The notes: generated from the sequence alone by a model not told the origin. 64,000 nucleotides of DNA from Arion vulgaris (GCA_020796225.1 CM036755.1:45178306-45242305); one strand, 5' to 3'; positions 1-11,059 are shown, counted from the first letter of the stretch. A program made the numbers and translations.

Positions 1-201
1 GAAACAAGAGAACCTTAAAACATAAAACAAGATAGACAGGAAATAATATTTTTAAAATAAACTCATAAGAAGAGAAAAAAAATAGCGTAGAGACATTTCA
101 GTCAACAACAAAAAATGAAATTAATCTGACAACAATTAAGCTCTGATCAGTACAAATAATAATACATATAAACAAACAAGCAAAGCATTAATGCTCAACA
201 A

Positions 202-475
202 ATGCTTAAGAAGAGACTGGAAAAAAACCAATGCTCAAAAAGAGACTGGAAAAACCAATGCTTAGAAGAGACTGGAAAAAACCAATACTCAAAAGAGACT
301 GGAAAAACCAATGCTCAAGAAAAGACTGGAAAAAAAAAACAATGCTCAAGAAAAGACTGGAAAAAAACCAATGCTCAAGAAGAGACTGGAAAAAAACCAA
401 TGCTCAAGAAGAGACTGGAAAAAACCAATGCTCAAGAAGAGACTGGAAAAAACCAATGCTCAAGAAGAGACTGGT
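202..475 (+). repeat. 27-28 bp minisatellite inside a LINE reverse-transcriptase fragment
   Basis: About ten copies of a unit of the type AATGCTCAAGAAGAGACTGG plus an A-rich spacer. The unit closely resembles the LINE-B sequence near 19120-19150 and 59810-59840 (AATGCTGG, then AACAAGAAGAGACCGG). LINE-B sequence resumes directly after the last copy (AATGAAGACATCTGG). The array therefore looks like a local amplification of a LINE-B segment. Open frames across it are by-products of the repeat. Confidence 0.85.
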
Positions 476-760
476 TTAAAAATGAAGACATCTGGAAAAA
501 AAGTATGTACAATATCAGTACTGAACTTCATTAAGAAATAACAAATTAAGTGGTTCTGCCACATAAGCAAATTAATAACAGACAGTGCACTTCAAAGAGC
601 GATGATATTCTGATTCAGTGTCTACAAAGGAAAAGGATGTCCATGTAAAAGGTGGGCATCAGAGATAACAAAGGTGACAAACAAAAATAATTTATGAAAC
701 GCACACAAAAGCCTGTTCTAAAAACCTCTTCTTATCCTGATCTTGTGAAGCAAAACATGG
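476..760 (+). mobile_element. LINE-B fragment, 3' part of the ORF
   Basis: Decayed non-LTR retrotransposon sequence continuing from the preceding array. It matches the LINE-B copies at 19140-19440 and 59840-60110: the FIKK-QIKWF, LQRAM and KGCP-KRW segments followed by the end of the ORF. Several stops and frameshifts show it is dead. Confidence 0.75.
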
Positions 761-879
761 TTAGAGAAAAGAAGAATAACCACAACAAACTATCAATAAC
801 AAACAATCAAACTAGGATAAAATATAACAGCAGAGATATCTCTTTCAACTGAAATAAGAATAACAGAAATCAAGTAAAC

Positions 880-1110
880 ACTTTGCATACCCTACGGAAG
901 ACACAGTCAAGTGTCACTGGACAAACGCTTGAATGGAACCCGCAAGAAAAATGGAAAAGAGGACATCCTAAACAGACCTGGAGACAGGTCTTCTTGAGGA
1001 ATTGAAGGGTGCTGGACTATTCTGGAAGACCATAAAGAAAACAGCCAGAGATTGGGAAAAGTGGCGAACAACTGTTGAGGTATTATGCTCCATAAGGATC
1101 AGTGAGGTAT
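880..1110 (+). mobile_element. LINE 3' end fragment
   Basis: Translated with frameshifts, it gives a typical LINE C-terminus: ALEWNPQ, then KRGHPKQTWRQ, then a TARDWEKWRTTVE-like segment. This G-RGRPK-TWRR pattern is seen at the C-terminus of many RTE-like LINEs. It is decayed and no 5' part is present. Confidence 0.65.
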
Positions 1111-1339
1111 AAGTCCAGTAAGTCAAGTGGACACTTTGCTGTCTTCTTGTGCATGTCAGACAAACACAAATCAGAAAATGTAGAGGAGAATAGGTAAGTG
1201 TTAAAACTGAAAGAAATATGATGAAACTCATTACTAAAAAACAAAGAAAGTAATATGAAGAAAACCAATTTTCTAAACAAAGTAATTCATAAGAAGAGAA
1301 TCATTACTGAAAACATAGTAATTAATATGTGAACATGAA

Positions 1340-1435
1340 AATTGTAGTGCATCCTTTATAGGACACAGCCACAGTAAACGTGTTGTTGATTTTATAGGCA
1401 CCACTTATATATTCAGTAGTCTGCCATTACTTTCT
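1340..1435 (-). mobile_element. SINE3 tail fragment
   Basis: Reverse-strand match to the conserved tail shared with 22215, 34760, 48500, 49683, 53315 and 58672 (AGAAAGCAATGGCAAACTAC region and the end of the element). The tRNA-like head is missing. Confidence 0.65.
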
Positions 1436-1458
1436 ATTAATATGTACATAACTATTAT

Positions 1459-1913
1459 TGAACACATTGTAATATGAAGAGAACCATCGTAGTATGAAGA
1501 GAGCCATTGTAATATAATAAGAACCATCGTAATATGAATAAAATCATTGTAATATGATAACCATTGTAATATGAAGAGAACCATTGTAATATGAAGAGAA
1601 CCATTATAATATGAAGAGAAACATTGTAATATGAAGAGAGCCATTGTAATATGAAGAGAACCATTGCAATATGAAGAGAACCATCATAATATGAAGAGAA
1701 CCATCGTAATATGAAGAGAATCATTGTAATATGAAGAGAACCATTGTAATATGAAGAGAATCATTGTAATATGAAGAGAATCATTATAATATGAAGAGAA
1801 ACCATTGCAATATGAAGAGAATCATTGTAATATGAAGAGAACCATTGTAATATGAAAAGAACCATTGTAATATGAAGAGAACCATTGTAATATGAAGAGA
1901 ACCATTACTAAAA
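1459..1913. repeat. 20 bp minisatellite
   Basis: About 22 tandem copies of CATTGTAATATGAAGAGAAC with scattered substitutions and small indels. It lies in the MAP7-like gene, ending about 135 bp on the intron side of the exon 7 splice donor. Overlapping open frames are repeat artefacts. Confidence 0.9.
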
Positions 1914-2048
1914 CAAAGTTATATGAAGAGAGTTAATACATACAAAAAAAATCATACAAAAAATAAGTACAATGCCAATGGAAGTAAAACACAGCATGCT
2001 TGAGGAAATCTTGCACAGATGGTCTGTGCTTGTATAATATAACTCTAC

Positions 2049-2297
2049 CTCTGCCTGTACGATCAGTACTTTTGCTGCGATGAGATTTAGCGGGTTCGCC
2101 GCCAACAAAACTTGGTGTGGAAGAAGCAACGCTGGCTGGTCGTGGTTTCCGCCCTGCCTTATCTCTGATCATCACAGGACTGGGCAAACTTGTCGTCATA
2201 GAGCTCCAGCTCAAAGGACTTATACCTTGGCTCGGAATTGTAGGCCGTGGGTAGTAGTGTGTGGCTGTGGGTGCTGAAGTTGTAGCCGACATGGCCC
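2049..2297 (-). CDS. MAP7/ensconsin-like protein, exon 7 (last exon in window)
   Basis: Minus-strand coding exon, read from 2297 down to 2049. The acceptor is TTTTTATAG ahead of 2297 and the donor is GGCAGAG|GTAGAG after 2049. It is 249 nt (83 codons) and phase 1 at both ends, so it joins exon 6 in frame. It encodes about residues 365-447: a Ser/Thr/Pro-rich, basic linker including SPLSWSS, GRKPRPASVASSTP and AKSHRSKSTDR. Such low-complexity basic linkers follow the N-terminal coiled coil in MAP7-family proteins. The conserved C-terminal helical, kinesin-binding part is not in the window. The exon is supported by open frame, splice signals and phase; family assignment rests on exons 4-5. Confidence 0.72.
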
Positions 2298-2824
2298 CTA
2301 TAAAAATCTCCCCTTTATATACCATGTCAAGGTATTGTATTTTCAACACAGACAAACAATGCATAATACTACTAACAAAAACATTGTTGCCACATGATGA
2401 TCACATGACAGTCACATGACAATCTCCAACATGGAAGGGTAAAACACCAAAGAGAGAAAGAGACATTTGAAAAATAAAACATTATCAAAATGGAAAATTA
2501 TGTAACTTCAATTTCATATGTTAATTTTCATAAACTACTGACTATACGGTTCCCACCACCATAGCTCTAACAGCTTGTAATGATACACACAACATATACG
2601 TATAGGTTTATATTGAAAGAACACTTACACACTAAGATACACACATGGTAAGTGAGTGATAAAAGATAGCTACACAGTAAACACACAAATTAGTGCAGGC
2701 AGCATATCACAGATATATCAAACACAATGGAGAAATACTCACATGCAACATCTTCAAGATTCAGTAGAAAATAAAGTGATATTTTAGTAAGTAATTAATG
2801 AACAATGGAGATACGAGTTGAGTG
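2298..2824. other. Intron 6, left part, nothing recognised
   Basis: Non-coding AT-rich sequence between exon 7 and the SINE1 copy. No repeat family, RNA gene or coding segment was recognised. Confidence 0.5.
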
Positions 2825-3180
2825 ACTGATTGATTGACAGAGCCATCATCATTGCATTTCTGTGAATAATCAACCATGTGTGTTCTGATCTCTTTCTTAC
2901 ACAAGAAGAGCTTAGCGGCAGTGCACCAACCCCTAGCACAGGTGAGGGTACCTAATGTAATTGTGAAGATGGTGAAATTTTTACAAAAATTTGATTTTCA
3001 TTTTTCATGAATTTTGCTCGGGCAGCGACTTTCCAGTCTACTCTTAATAATTGTCAACCACCGGAGTTCTTTTGCATGTTCAGCTTGAACCCATGAAATA
3101 TGTTTTATTACCTGTCTCTGATAGGACTATGAACTTGATTTCCCCTACATCAATCTGCCAAAAAAAACTGTGATGGTGCT
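2825..3180 (-). mobile_element. SINE1 copy (tRNA-derived), degenerate
   Basis: Reverse-strand copy of the family described at 63450. It begins with GATTGACAGAGCCATCATCATTGCA and contains the TTTCTTACACAAGAAGA and TTTTGCTCGGGCAGCGACTTTCC blocks. The head is eroded. Confidence 0.7.
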
Positions 3181-3354
3181 ACGCTAATTTCTTCTAGCAA
3201 CAAATAGTGTTTAATGTTTCTATTAAGTATCCTTGTTCTAGCAAATCTTCTTCTTTGCTCCCCTTGTGAGCGCCGGCAACACACATGCGTTCTAGCAAAT
3301 AGTCAAATATAAAACAAATGCATACAGACAACAATGATAGCAGTGACATCTTAC

Positions 3355-3486
3355 CAACAGCCGAGCTTAGTCTGGATGAAGACAACAAGGTACTTGATGA
3401 GGAATACTCCTGGCTGGATTTAGAGTACAGAACACTTGTGGACACTGAGAGAAGCTTTGGTGGGCTGTCACCTCCATTAAATACTC
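3355..3486 (-). CDS. MAP7/ensconsin-like protein, exon 6
   Basis: Minus-strand exon from 3486 down to 3355, 132 nt (44 codons), phase 1 at both ends. The acceptor is CTTTGTGTAG and the donor is GCTGTTG|GTAAGA, a good consensus match. It encodes about residues 321-364 (GVFNGGDSPPKLLSVST, then a run of Ser: SSQEYSSSSTLLSSSRLSS). A similar Ser-rich stretch follows the coiled coil in vertebrate MAP7. The opposite strand also has an open frame here with a Gly/Ser run, but it has no splice context that fits a gene. The call rests on splice signals and phase continuity with exons 5 and 7. Confidence 0.68.
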
Positions 3487-3989
3487 CTACACAAAGCAGC
3501 GGTGGTAGTGGTAGTGGAAGCGGTGGTACACGATGCAGAGTGGAAGAACAACAGGCATGAAACAAAGGAAATAACAGAAAAATACATGCAAATTAAAATA
3601 ACTTGGATACGTAAATGTACGTTGACTAACTACAACAAAAAATATTTGTTAACAACAGAAGTGAGTGTGAGTGTAGTGCATGCTTCTTACTGCCATCCAG
3701 CACTGCTATGACAGGTTTGTGTAATTTGACATCATTTTCGTTTGTCACATTACTTATCTATAATGCCATATTTCATGCAGTGTCACAAGTCACATGCAAT
3801 GTCTCATGGTATGTGAAGTGTTAAATAGTGTAGTGTCACATGTCATGTACAGTATCACATGGAGTGCTGAATGCAGTGTCACTATCAAGTGGATTAATAA
3901 CATGATCACAGACTTCCCCTGTTAGATTTAGCTTACACTGTACATGAGTACTGGATGGCAGTAACGATGGGGCTATCCAAAGAATTCAG

Positions 3990-4135
3990 GGGGCAGACCA
4001 CATTCATGTGACTGTGACAGAACATCATCAGGGACAGTGACAGAATACCATAATGGGACTATGACAGAACATCATCAGGGGACAGTGACAGAATACCATA
4101 ACTATGACAGAGCACTATTAGAAGTCTGTGATCAA
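3990..4135. repeat. Degenerate tandem repeat
   Basis: Loose repetition of GACAGTGACAGAATACCATA and GACTATGACAGAACATCATC motifs, with a period near 46 bp. Confidence 0.5.
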
Positions 4136-4214
4136 GTTATATGATGTGCCTGTCAGAAAACTCTAACAGTGTTCAATAGATAAAACATTATCAGGAACTT
4201 CTCTAGTAAATGAA

Positions 4215-4470
4215 AGATAAAAAAGGGTTTTAAAGCCGAAGGATTGACTTCAGTGCACCAGGTTTTACACCATATAGCTCGGTCCCTTTTCACTGAAATG
4301 GCACGAAACCTGCCGAGAGTATTGCACAAAAAGAACTCGTAGCTCCAGCAACAAGTCTAGGGTCTCTGAAAAATTGCACTGGTGAACACAATGGCGTGGT
4401 CCAGATTTGAACCCCACGACCTTCCACTGCAAAGCAAAGGGCTTGACCACTTAGCCACAGAGATCCCCTG
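4215..4470 (-). mobile_element. SINE2 copy (tRNA-derived)
   Basis: Reverse-strand member of a family also present at 17265, 21560 and 44570. The tRNA-like head reads GTGGCTAAGTGGTCAAGCCC then GGGGTTCAAATC, which resemble A- and B-box promoters. The body includes TTTCAGAGACCCTAGACTTG and ends with GGTGTAAAACCTGGTGCACT. Confidence 0.75.
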
Positions 4471-4492
4471 ATGCTTCATTGAAAAACAACAC

Positions 4493-4762
4493 AAGAAGAT
4501 TGTATGTTGGACCTCAATAAGATATGCCACAAACTGCCTCATATGTTCTTCCCTGGCTAGCCCCGGCATATGTGTTATGTAGATATTAACCAATGCAGAG
4601 ATAGCAGATACTGATAGAAATATATATAAGAAGATTGTATGTTGGACCTCAATAAGATATGCCACAAACTGCCTCATACGTTCTTCCCTGGCTAGCCCCA
4701 GCATATGTGTTATGTAGATATTAACCAATGCAGAGATAGCAGATACTGATAGAAATATATAC
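4493..4762. repeat. Two-copy 135 bp tandem duplication
   Basis: Two near-identical 135 bp units starting at 4493 and 4628 (both AAGAAGATTGTATGTTGGAC). Because 135 is divisible by 3, a minus-strand frame stays open through both; this is not taken as coding. Confidence 0.9.
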
Positions 4763-4829
4763 GTATACTAACAGAGTAATGACAACACACACACACACGT
4801 CTATCTTTAGTTTGTGTGGTGTTATTACA

Positions 4830-5640
4830 GACAATGAAACACAGCTCCTACAACCAAATGCAACGTGGAACAAGTACCAACACAGACAAGGAAACACAGA
4901 ACATATGATACCAAAACAGAGAATGAAACACTGGTCATACAATAAAATGCAACATGGGGCATGTGGTACAACATAGACAATGAAAGACTGGTCAGGTGAT
5001 AGCAACACAGACTATAAAGCAAAGTCACGTGAGATACAACCAATGAGAAGATCAGCTTGCGTGACAACACAGCCAATAGTAAAACAGGTCAAGTTATAGT
5101 ACAGTCTATTAAACACATTTCATTAGACAGCAACACAGCCAATAAAAAACAGGTCATATGGCAACAATACAGCCAATGGAAAACGGGCTAATTCCTAACA
5201 AGACAAACAATTTTTTTTTTTAAAAAAGACCATATGGTCACAAAACTGCCAATGGAAAACAGGCTATATGAGAACAACACAATTGCCCGAGTGGTTACTG
5301 GGCCCAAATTTGGGGTGTAAAGAATAGAACCACTGTTGCCTGCCATGCATGCCGTAAGAGGCGACTAAGGAGGTTTGGCTGAAATCGGATGCATGTGTCC
5401 TAAACGTGTAGAAGTCTATGCGTTTAGGGGCCTACCAAACCAATGTGAAACATATACACATCTTGGCAAGGATCAAACATATCACAGTGATTAGAATTGG
5501 TCGTAAAGAACGAATGCAAAGAAGAAGAACAACAACAACACAACCAATAAAAAACAGACCATATGGTCAGAGCACGATCGAATAAAAAAAGGGAAATTCA
5601 TAACACAACCAATGAAAAAACAGAGCATACAACAATACAC
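4830..5640. repeat. Degenerate ~31 bp repeat interrupted by a SINE-like insert
   Basis: Many diverged copies of CAACACAGCCAATGAAAAAC followed by a GGTCATATGG-like segment. The array is split by a SINE4-related element at about 5285-5530; the repeat resumes after it. Confidence 0.7.
5285..5530 (+). mobile_element. SINE4-related element (subtype b)
   Basis: Contains GGGTGTAAAGAATAGAACCAC, then GCCGTAAGAGGCGACTAAGG and a GAAATCGGATGCA block, and ends in AAGAAGAAGAAC. It shares the GTAAGAGGCGACT and GGATG blocks with SINE4 but differs in the middle. The same subtype occurs at 42475. Confidence 0.65.
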
Positions 5641-5864
5641 CCAATGACAAATAGACACAATGAAATCAAGATATCCAATTAAGAAAATAACTTCTGTGTC
5701 TAATGAAAGTGTGTAACTGGATGGCACTTGAGAAAGATAACATCTCAGGAAATTAATTTCATGAAAAAAAGTGTCCAAATATTTGTAATTGATCTGTGAG
5801 AGATATATATTTAAAACTTTAAATATAAATATAAAGGGATCGATCATATGCTATTCATATCACC

Positions 5865-6430
5865 CTCCATCAGATTGTTCTGAGCAGAACTTTGTCATTC
5901 TAACAGTCCTCCTGGATTTTACTTTCCCATAGACCAGCTTTCTCGTATTTGCAGCCGTCATGCTTAAACCATCAGTTACATCCTGAATTCTTCATTTCCG
6001 TGGTCTTCCTCTTGAGCACTTTGCCTGGGATGCCTCCTTCCTTAATGGTCTTCTCCAACTCATTGTGTCTTCTTCATACTTATCAAATAGGTTATCCACC
6101 CTAACAGTCCTTCACAATTTCACTTTCTCATAAGCCAGGTGTTCCACCAAAGTTGCCGTCATTCTAAAATCATCAGTTACATCTGGAATCCATCTTATCC
6201 GTGGTCTTCCTCTTTATCCGGATGCCTCCTTCCATAATGGCCTTCTCCAACCCTTTGTGTCTTCTTATATGTCCAAAATACTTGCAAATTTGTATTCCTA
6301 TTTGTAGCATCAGCCAGTTTTCTTTAATTGTGCTAGTTATAACTATGTCAAAATTGAAAATGTTATCCATTCATTGCTCAAATTGGATTCCATGGACTAG
6401 ATTCTACACACTGTGCTGTACTGTGACATA
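5865..6430 (-). mobile_element. LINE-C 3' fragments, two partial copies in tandem
   Basis: Two reverse-strand fragments (about 5865-6080 and 6085-6430) matching the C-terminus of LINE-C at 11520. Recognisable pieces are ENWLMLQIGIQICKYFGH, RRHKGLEKAIMEGG and the DGLSMTAA-like segment before the stop. Both are broken by stops and indels. Confidence 0.7.
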
Positions 6431-6439
6431 GTCAATAGT

Positions 6440-6670
6440 ATGTGTTCTGTCTCTGATGTCAACATCTTCATAGTTTCAGTTTGGAATATCTTCATTGCAC
6501 TCTGGAAATGTTTATAAGTGCTCCGATCTCCTTCACAATATCTCCACCAGCATCTAGCGACTAACGTACCAGTTCGATGTTGATTGATGAGCCTTCTTAT
6601 ATACCTGTTATGCTGTTCTTTTCTGGCCACTCCAATCTTCAGTCCAAGCTTATGCAATCTTGACATCACA
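6440..6670 (-). mobile_element. LINE-I (RNase H type) 3' fragment
   Basis: Open reverse-strand stretch encoding RLHKLGLKIGVARKEQHNRY, RRLINQHRTGTLVARCW and a YKHFQSAMKIF tail. This is the region after RNase H in the LINE-I copies at 26150 and 39340. It joins LINE-C sequence near 6435, so one element probably inserted next to the other. Confidence 0.75.
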
Positions 6671-6779
6671 AGCAGCCAGGAGGAAAGAGGCGTATCCGAT
6701 AATATGTTTTCTCACCATAAGGCAAACATCTTGGCATACAAACCGTTTAACATATAATACTGTCCTACTTTGTGATTTG

Positions 6780-7195
6780 ATAGGACCATCATCATTGCAC
6801 TTCGATGAGTAGCCATGTGTGCTCCGATCTCTTTCTTACATAGAAGGATCTCAGCAAAGTGCACACAAACTCCCCAGCATTTGGGCCCCTCATGTAATTT
6901 TAGAAGATAGTGGATATTTTTTCAGAATTTTATGTTTTAATCTTTCTAATGAATTTTGCCATGGCAGCAACTTTCCAGCCTGCACTTCTCTATTTTTTTT
7001 TAACTGCCAACTTGAACACAGGACCTATGTTTTATCGTCCATCTCTGATAGGACTAGGAACTCGATCTCACCTACACTAAGATCAAGGATCTCTTGATAA
7101 TAAAATCCTGACAGCTCCACGAAAGGGCAAAATGAGTAACTTTGGAACGATAGGTGAGCACATAACCTCTATCCCACAAAGACTCACCTACTTTG
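6780..7195 (-). mobile_element. SINE1 copy (tRNA-derived)
   Basis: Reverse-strand copy beginning TTGATAGGACCATCATCATTGCA. It contains the TTTCTTACATAGAAGGATCTCAG and CATGGCAGCAACTTTCCAGCC blocks and a decayed tRNA-like head near 7090-7190. Confidence 0.8.
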
Positions 7196-7534
7196 TGAAC
7201 ACATACAAAATGTCTAATCATTTGATAAAAAAATGTAATCCTTGAAAAATATGTTCTGGGAAGCTGCAACAAAAGAGGATACATGTTGCAAAAGGAACTA
7301 AATTTATTATTTGCAAAAATTCTAGAAAATAAAATTAGGTAGCTAGGGGGAACTAATCTACTTGGTATAAAATAAAAGGGAACGGAAAATATACTTTTAA
7401 AACAAAATTGGAGTTTTGTTTAAGTGTTTGCTAAAGCCAGTTTGTGCATGTTGTCAAATGTGTTTGAAATATAAGTGTTTCAATGTAAACATCAACTGGG
7501 CTTGCAGATACCAACACAGCAGAATTCATATACC

Positions 7535-7790
7535 ATGTTTTTGCCTGTGTGGTGTTGGAGTCCACAAGGGAAGCAAAGAATAGTACCACTGTGACCTAAA
7601 CGGCAACTGATGTAGAATCTAGGAAAGCTACCATAGTATAATAAAAAGTATTGCAGAAATTGGATGTGCAGGCCTACTTGTAGGCGCATAACTGACACAA
7701 TGTACAATCACTCTTAGGCTCAGATCACATACAAATCACACAGAGTGGTTAACAAGTGGTCGATATGGAGCGTTCAAAGAAGAAGATATA
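7535..7790 (+). mobile_element. SINE4 copy
   Basis: Contains AAGCAAAGAATAGTACCACT, then GCAGAAATTGGATGTGCAGG, CTTGTAGGCGCATAACTGAC and the end AAGTGGTCGATATGGAGCGT with an AAGAAGAAG tail. Eight copies of this family lie in the window. Confidence 0.85.
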
Positions 7791-7923
7791 CCATGTTTGC
7801 AGATACAAAACAAAGAAGAATTCAAACTGTTTTATAAGATGCCAGTACAGAATTAGAAAGCACAACATTGCATACATGGAAATGCAACTATAAACACATC
7901 AAACAAAATACAACAAATTCTCA

Positions 7924-8067
7924 TTAACTCTTAGTGGACCAGAGCAAAAGTCATGTGTTTGCAAGCCATTTGATTTTAGAATAAAAAATGCCCTTTGGTG
8001 TGGCTCCTGGTAAAAAGGCATCCAACCCAAAGCAATGTAGTGTGGCATTTCGTCCACAAGGAGTTAA
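7924..8067. mobile_element. TTAA-flanked MITE, family P1
   Basis: The ends are inverted repeats: TTAACTCTTAGTGGACC at the left and the complement of TTAACTCCTTGTGGACG at the right, bounded by TTAA. Other copies are at 12447, 17817 and 37058. TTAA target sites with short inverted ends are typical of piggyBac-type elements; no transposase is present. Confidence 0.75.
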
Positions 8068-8600
8068 TGTAAAGCTGGGAATATTTGTATGACCTATCAA
8101 TAGGGAAAGAGTGATGAGATCAACAAATCTAGAAGATTCTAGACATCGTAACATCGTGGCATGATAGAAAAACAGCATCACAACTCAAAGCTAGAACAAG
8201 GGACAGAGAGTTGTGGAATAACATGATAACCTGCACCTGCTGGCACGGCTCTTGATGATGATGGTGCATATTTTTTTTTTTAAAGAGCAAACTCTCATTA
8301 AAATATGACTGAACATATTAAAATACAACCATAAATACATCAAAACACAATTCTGAACACATTAAACTGTAGGGGACACATGAAACTATAGGGGGACAAC
8401 ACATATCAGGGTACAACAATGCTGACACCAAAGATGAAAACAGAGAGAAATAAAAAATGTGAACATGCAAACATACAATAAGATATGGCTGATAAAATAA
8501 AGTATAACTTATCTTCATTCTCAACTTCTTTACTACTATTATCATTCTATTATCATCATCATCATCATTTTTATCATCGTTATTCTTCAACATTATTATA

Positions 8601-8867
8601 CAGGGTGTTCAAGATAAAAGTAGCCCCATTGACAAATAAAAGTTGTCAGGTATGCATTGCAATTTGTCTATTTACTATTTAAACCAGTTCTGACTAGCTC
8701 ATCCTTTCATCACATTTGTTCATCATCCCTTCCCGCACCATAATTACATGCCATCACAAAATGGCTTGCGCACTTGACCCATACTACATCATAATTGAAC
8801 CTTCTGATTTTCATAAACATATGCCAGATCGATTCCTCGACGGGCTACTTTTATCTTGAACACCCTG
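8601..8867. mobile_element. Mariner/Tc1-like MITE with perfect 26 bp terminal inverted repeats
   Basis: The terminal 26 bases (8601-8626 and 8842-8867) are exact reverse complements, starting CAGGGTGTTCAAGATAAAAG. Each end is flanked by TA, the usual target duplication of Tc1/mariner elements. The 267 bp element is too short to encode a transposase; a 33-codon open frame near its right end is not considered real. Confidence 0.9.
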
Positions 8868-8954
8868 TATTATCATTATCATCTTCAAACCCTGGACAAT
8901 CTGCCAGGGATATGGGTTGGGTTATATAACACAAACTAACAACATAATCATACA

Positions 8955-9044
8955 AGCACTGTAGTGGAACCCACAAGGATCAAGATGGGTGGCAAGATGG
9001 AGGAATGCCTGGCTAGAAGCAGTAGAAGATATAGAAGTGAAAGA
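8955..9044 (+). mobile_element. LINE 3' end fragment bordering a minisatellite
   Basis: Translates as WNPQGSRWVARWRNAWLEAV, similar to the LINE C-terminal pattern WNPQGKRKRGRPK-TWRR. It runs straight into the 9045-9480 array. Confidence 0.5.
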
Positions 9045-9480
9045 AAAATCTACTCTGAGAAGAACTCCAGAAGTGACAGAAGGGTTTACTCTGAGAAGTC
9101 ATCCAAAAGTGGAAGAAATATCTACACTGAGGAACGCTCCAGAAGTGACAAGGTTTTACACTGAGAAGCCCTCCAGAGTGAAAGAAGAGTCTACTCCTAG
9201 ATGAACTTCAGAGTGAAAGAAGAGTCTACTGAGAAAAACTTCAGAAGTGGAAGAATGATCTACTTTGAGAAGCAGAAGCCTGTCAGAGTGAAAGAAGGGT
9301 CTACTCTGAGAAGCCTGTCAGGGTGAAAGAAGGATCTACTCTGAGAAGCCCGTCAAGAGTGACAGAAGTGTCTACTTTGAGAAGAACTTCAGAAGTGGAA
9401 GAATGATCTACTTTGAGAAGCAGAACCACTTCAGAAGTGAAAGAAGGGTCTACACTCTGATAAGATCTCCAGAAGCAGAA
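9045..9480 (+). repeat. Degenerate minisatellite, ~30-36 bp unit
   Basis: Repeated AGAAGTGAAAGAAGG followed by GTCTACTCTGAGAAG and a variable spacer. Charged open frames across it come from the repeat. Confidence 0.8.
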
Positions 9481-9834
9481 GGATGATCTACTGTAAGAAA
9501 CCATCTATATGAATAACATGACTAACAGACCAGTAAATATGAAGAAGAAAAAGAAAAGTATTGAGATGAACTTCCTTGAAATCAAATCATCCACACCAAC
9601 AAGCAAACAACAACTGTGCTGACAATCTTCATACTATCAAACTTTGGGGGTTTAAAAAACAAGCTTTTCTCCTCCTTCTCCTCCTCAATGCACAATGTAT
9701 GTGAATCACATAACATTTTGCAGGCATGGATAGTACAGTGCAACAGACAGTACAGCATCACAGATAACTAGAGTTAGTATTGTTACATGTGTTACATAGA
9801 TATATTATCATGTATGCTGTAGAATATTTTAGAA

Positions 9835-10435
9835 TAAAAATAACAGACTGAACATAATGTCTGTTTTATATTATTATAGAATACAAAGAACAGACTAGAT
9901 ATATTATCTGTTTTATATTATTATAGAATAGAAAGAAAAACTAGATATATTGTATGTTTTATATTATTATAGAATAGAAAGAAAAACTAGAAATATTGTC
10001 TGTTTTATATTTTTATAGAATAGAGAGAAAAACTAGAAATATTGTCTGTTTATTATTATAGGATAGAAAGAAAAACTAGATATATTGTCTGCTTTATATT
10101 ATTATAGAATAGAAAGAAAAACTAGATATATTTTATATTATTATAGAATAGAAAGAAAAACTAGATATATTGTCTGTTTTATATTATTACAGAATAGAAA
10201 GAAAAACTAGAAATATTGTCTGCTTTATATTATTATAGAATAGAAAGAAAAACTAGATATATTGTCTGCTTTATATTATAGAATAGAAAGAAAAACTAGA
10301 AATATTGTCTGTTTTATATTATTATAGAATAGAAAGAACAGACTAGATATATTGTCTGTTTTATATTATTATAGAATAGAAAGAACAGACTAGATATACT
10401 GTCTGTTTTATATTATTATAGAATAGAAGGAAAAA
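9835..10435. repeat. 46 bp minisatellite, block 1
   Basis: About 13 copies of a unit containing AGAAAGAAAAACTAGATATA and TTGTCTGTTTTATATTATTA. A second block of the same unit is at 11060-11340. Confidence 0.92.
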
Positions 10436-10439
10436 TTTA

Positions 10440-11059
10440 AAATTTGTTGTCTGGATAGTATGACAAAGAGAAAAATACTCAAGATTCACAAAAAAGATTG
10501 TTAACTTTCTGGACAATGACAAAATAATAGAAGAAAGTTATAAAAACCAATACAGAATAAAAAAAAGATAGACCTTGTAAATGTCAGAAAATATTATTTG
10601 TGCATACAAAAATGATGTGTAATATTGAAGAAAATGTGAACCAAATTTGGAGAGAAATAAAAACAACAATTGAAATGTTAGTATTATTATTATATGTTAC
10701 AGAAAGATAATGAGAAAAATGGTAGCAAGTGATAGCATAACAACATTAGAAATATGTGCAGACAATGCAAGCATCCAAGCAAATGTTACAGTTATCTAAA
10801 TGATACCTCAATGAGGAATGTTAGCTGGTGCTGATAAAATAACATGAATATAAGCACAGACAATTGATATGTTTAAAGCTGTATTTGTCATGAGAAATCT
10901 AGCTATGTCTGTGGTTTTCACATCAAACACTTGCATATTTCAGTTTAAAGTCTTACCCCCATAAATTAAATTATGTCTTTCAATCAAAACTCGATTTTTA
11001 ATCTTTCGAACAGCAAATTATTTGTTCAAAATCTTCTGTTATTATTCATCAGTTTAAAT
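10440..11059. other. Intronic spacer between minisatellite blocks
   Basis: AT-rich non-coding sequence. The last ~80 bp (from about 10970) already resemble degenerate units of the 26 bp array that follows (TCAGTTTAAATTCTTC type). No gene was recognised. Confidence 0.5.

Noticed and set aside
3318..3560. Plus-strand 80-codon frame with a Gly/Ser run
   Set aside because: It lies opposite MAP7-like exon 6, which has good splice sites and the right phase. The plus frame is best seen as its shadow.
8764..8865. 33-codon frame inside the mariner-like MITE
   Set aside because: It ends inside the terminal inverted repeat and is far too short for a transposase.
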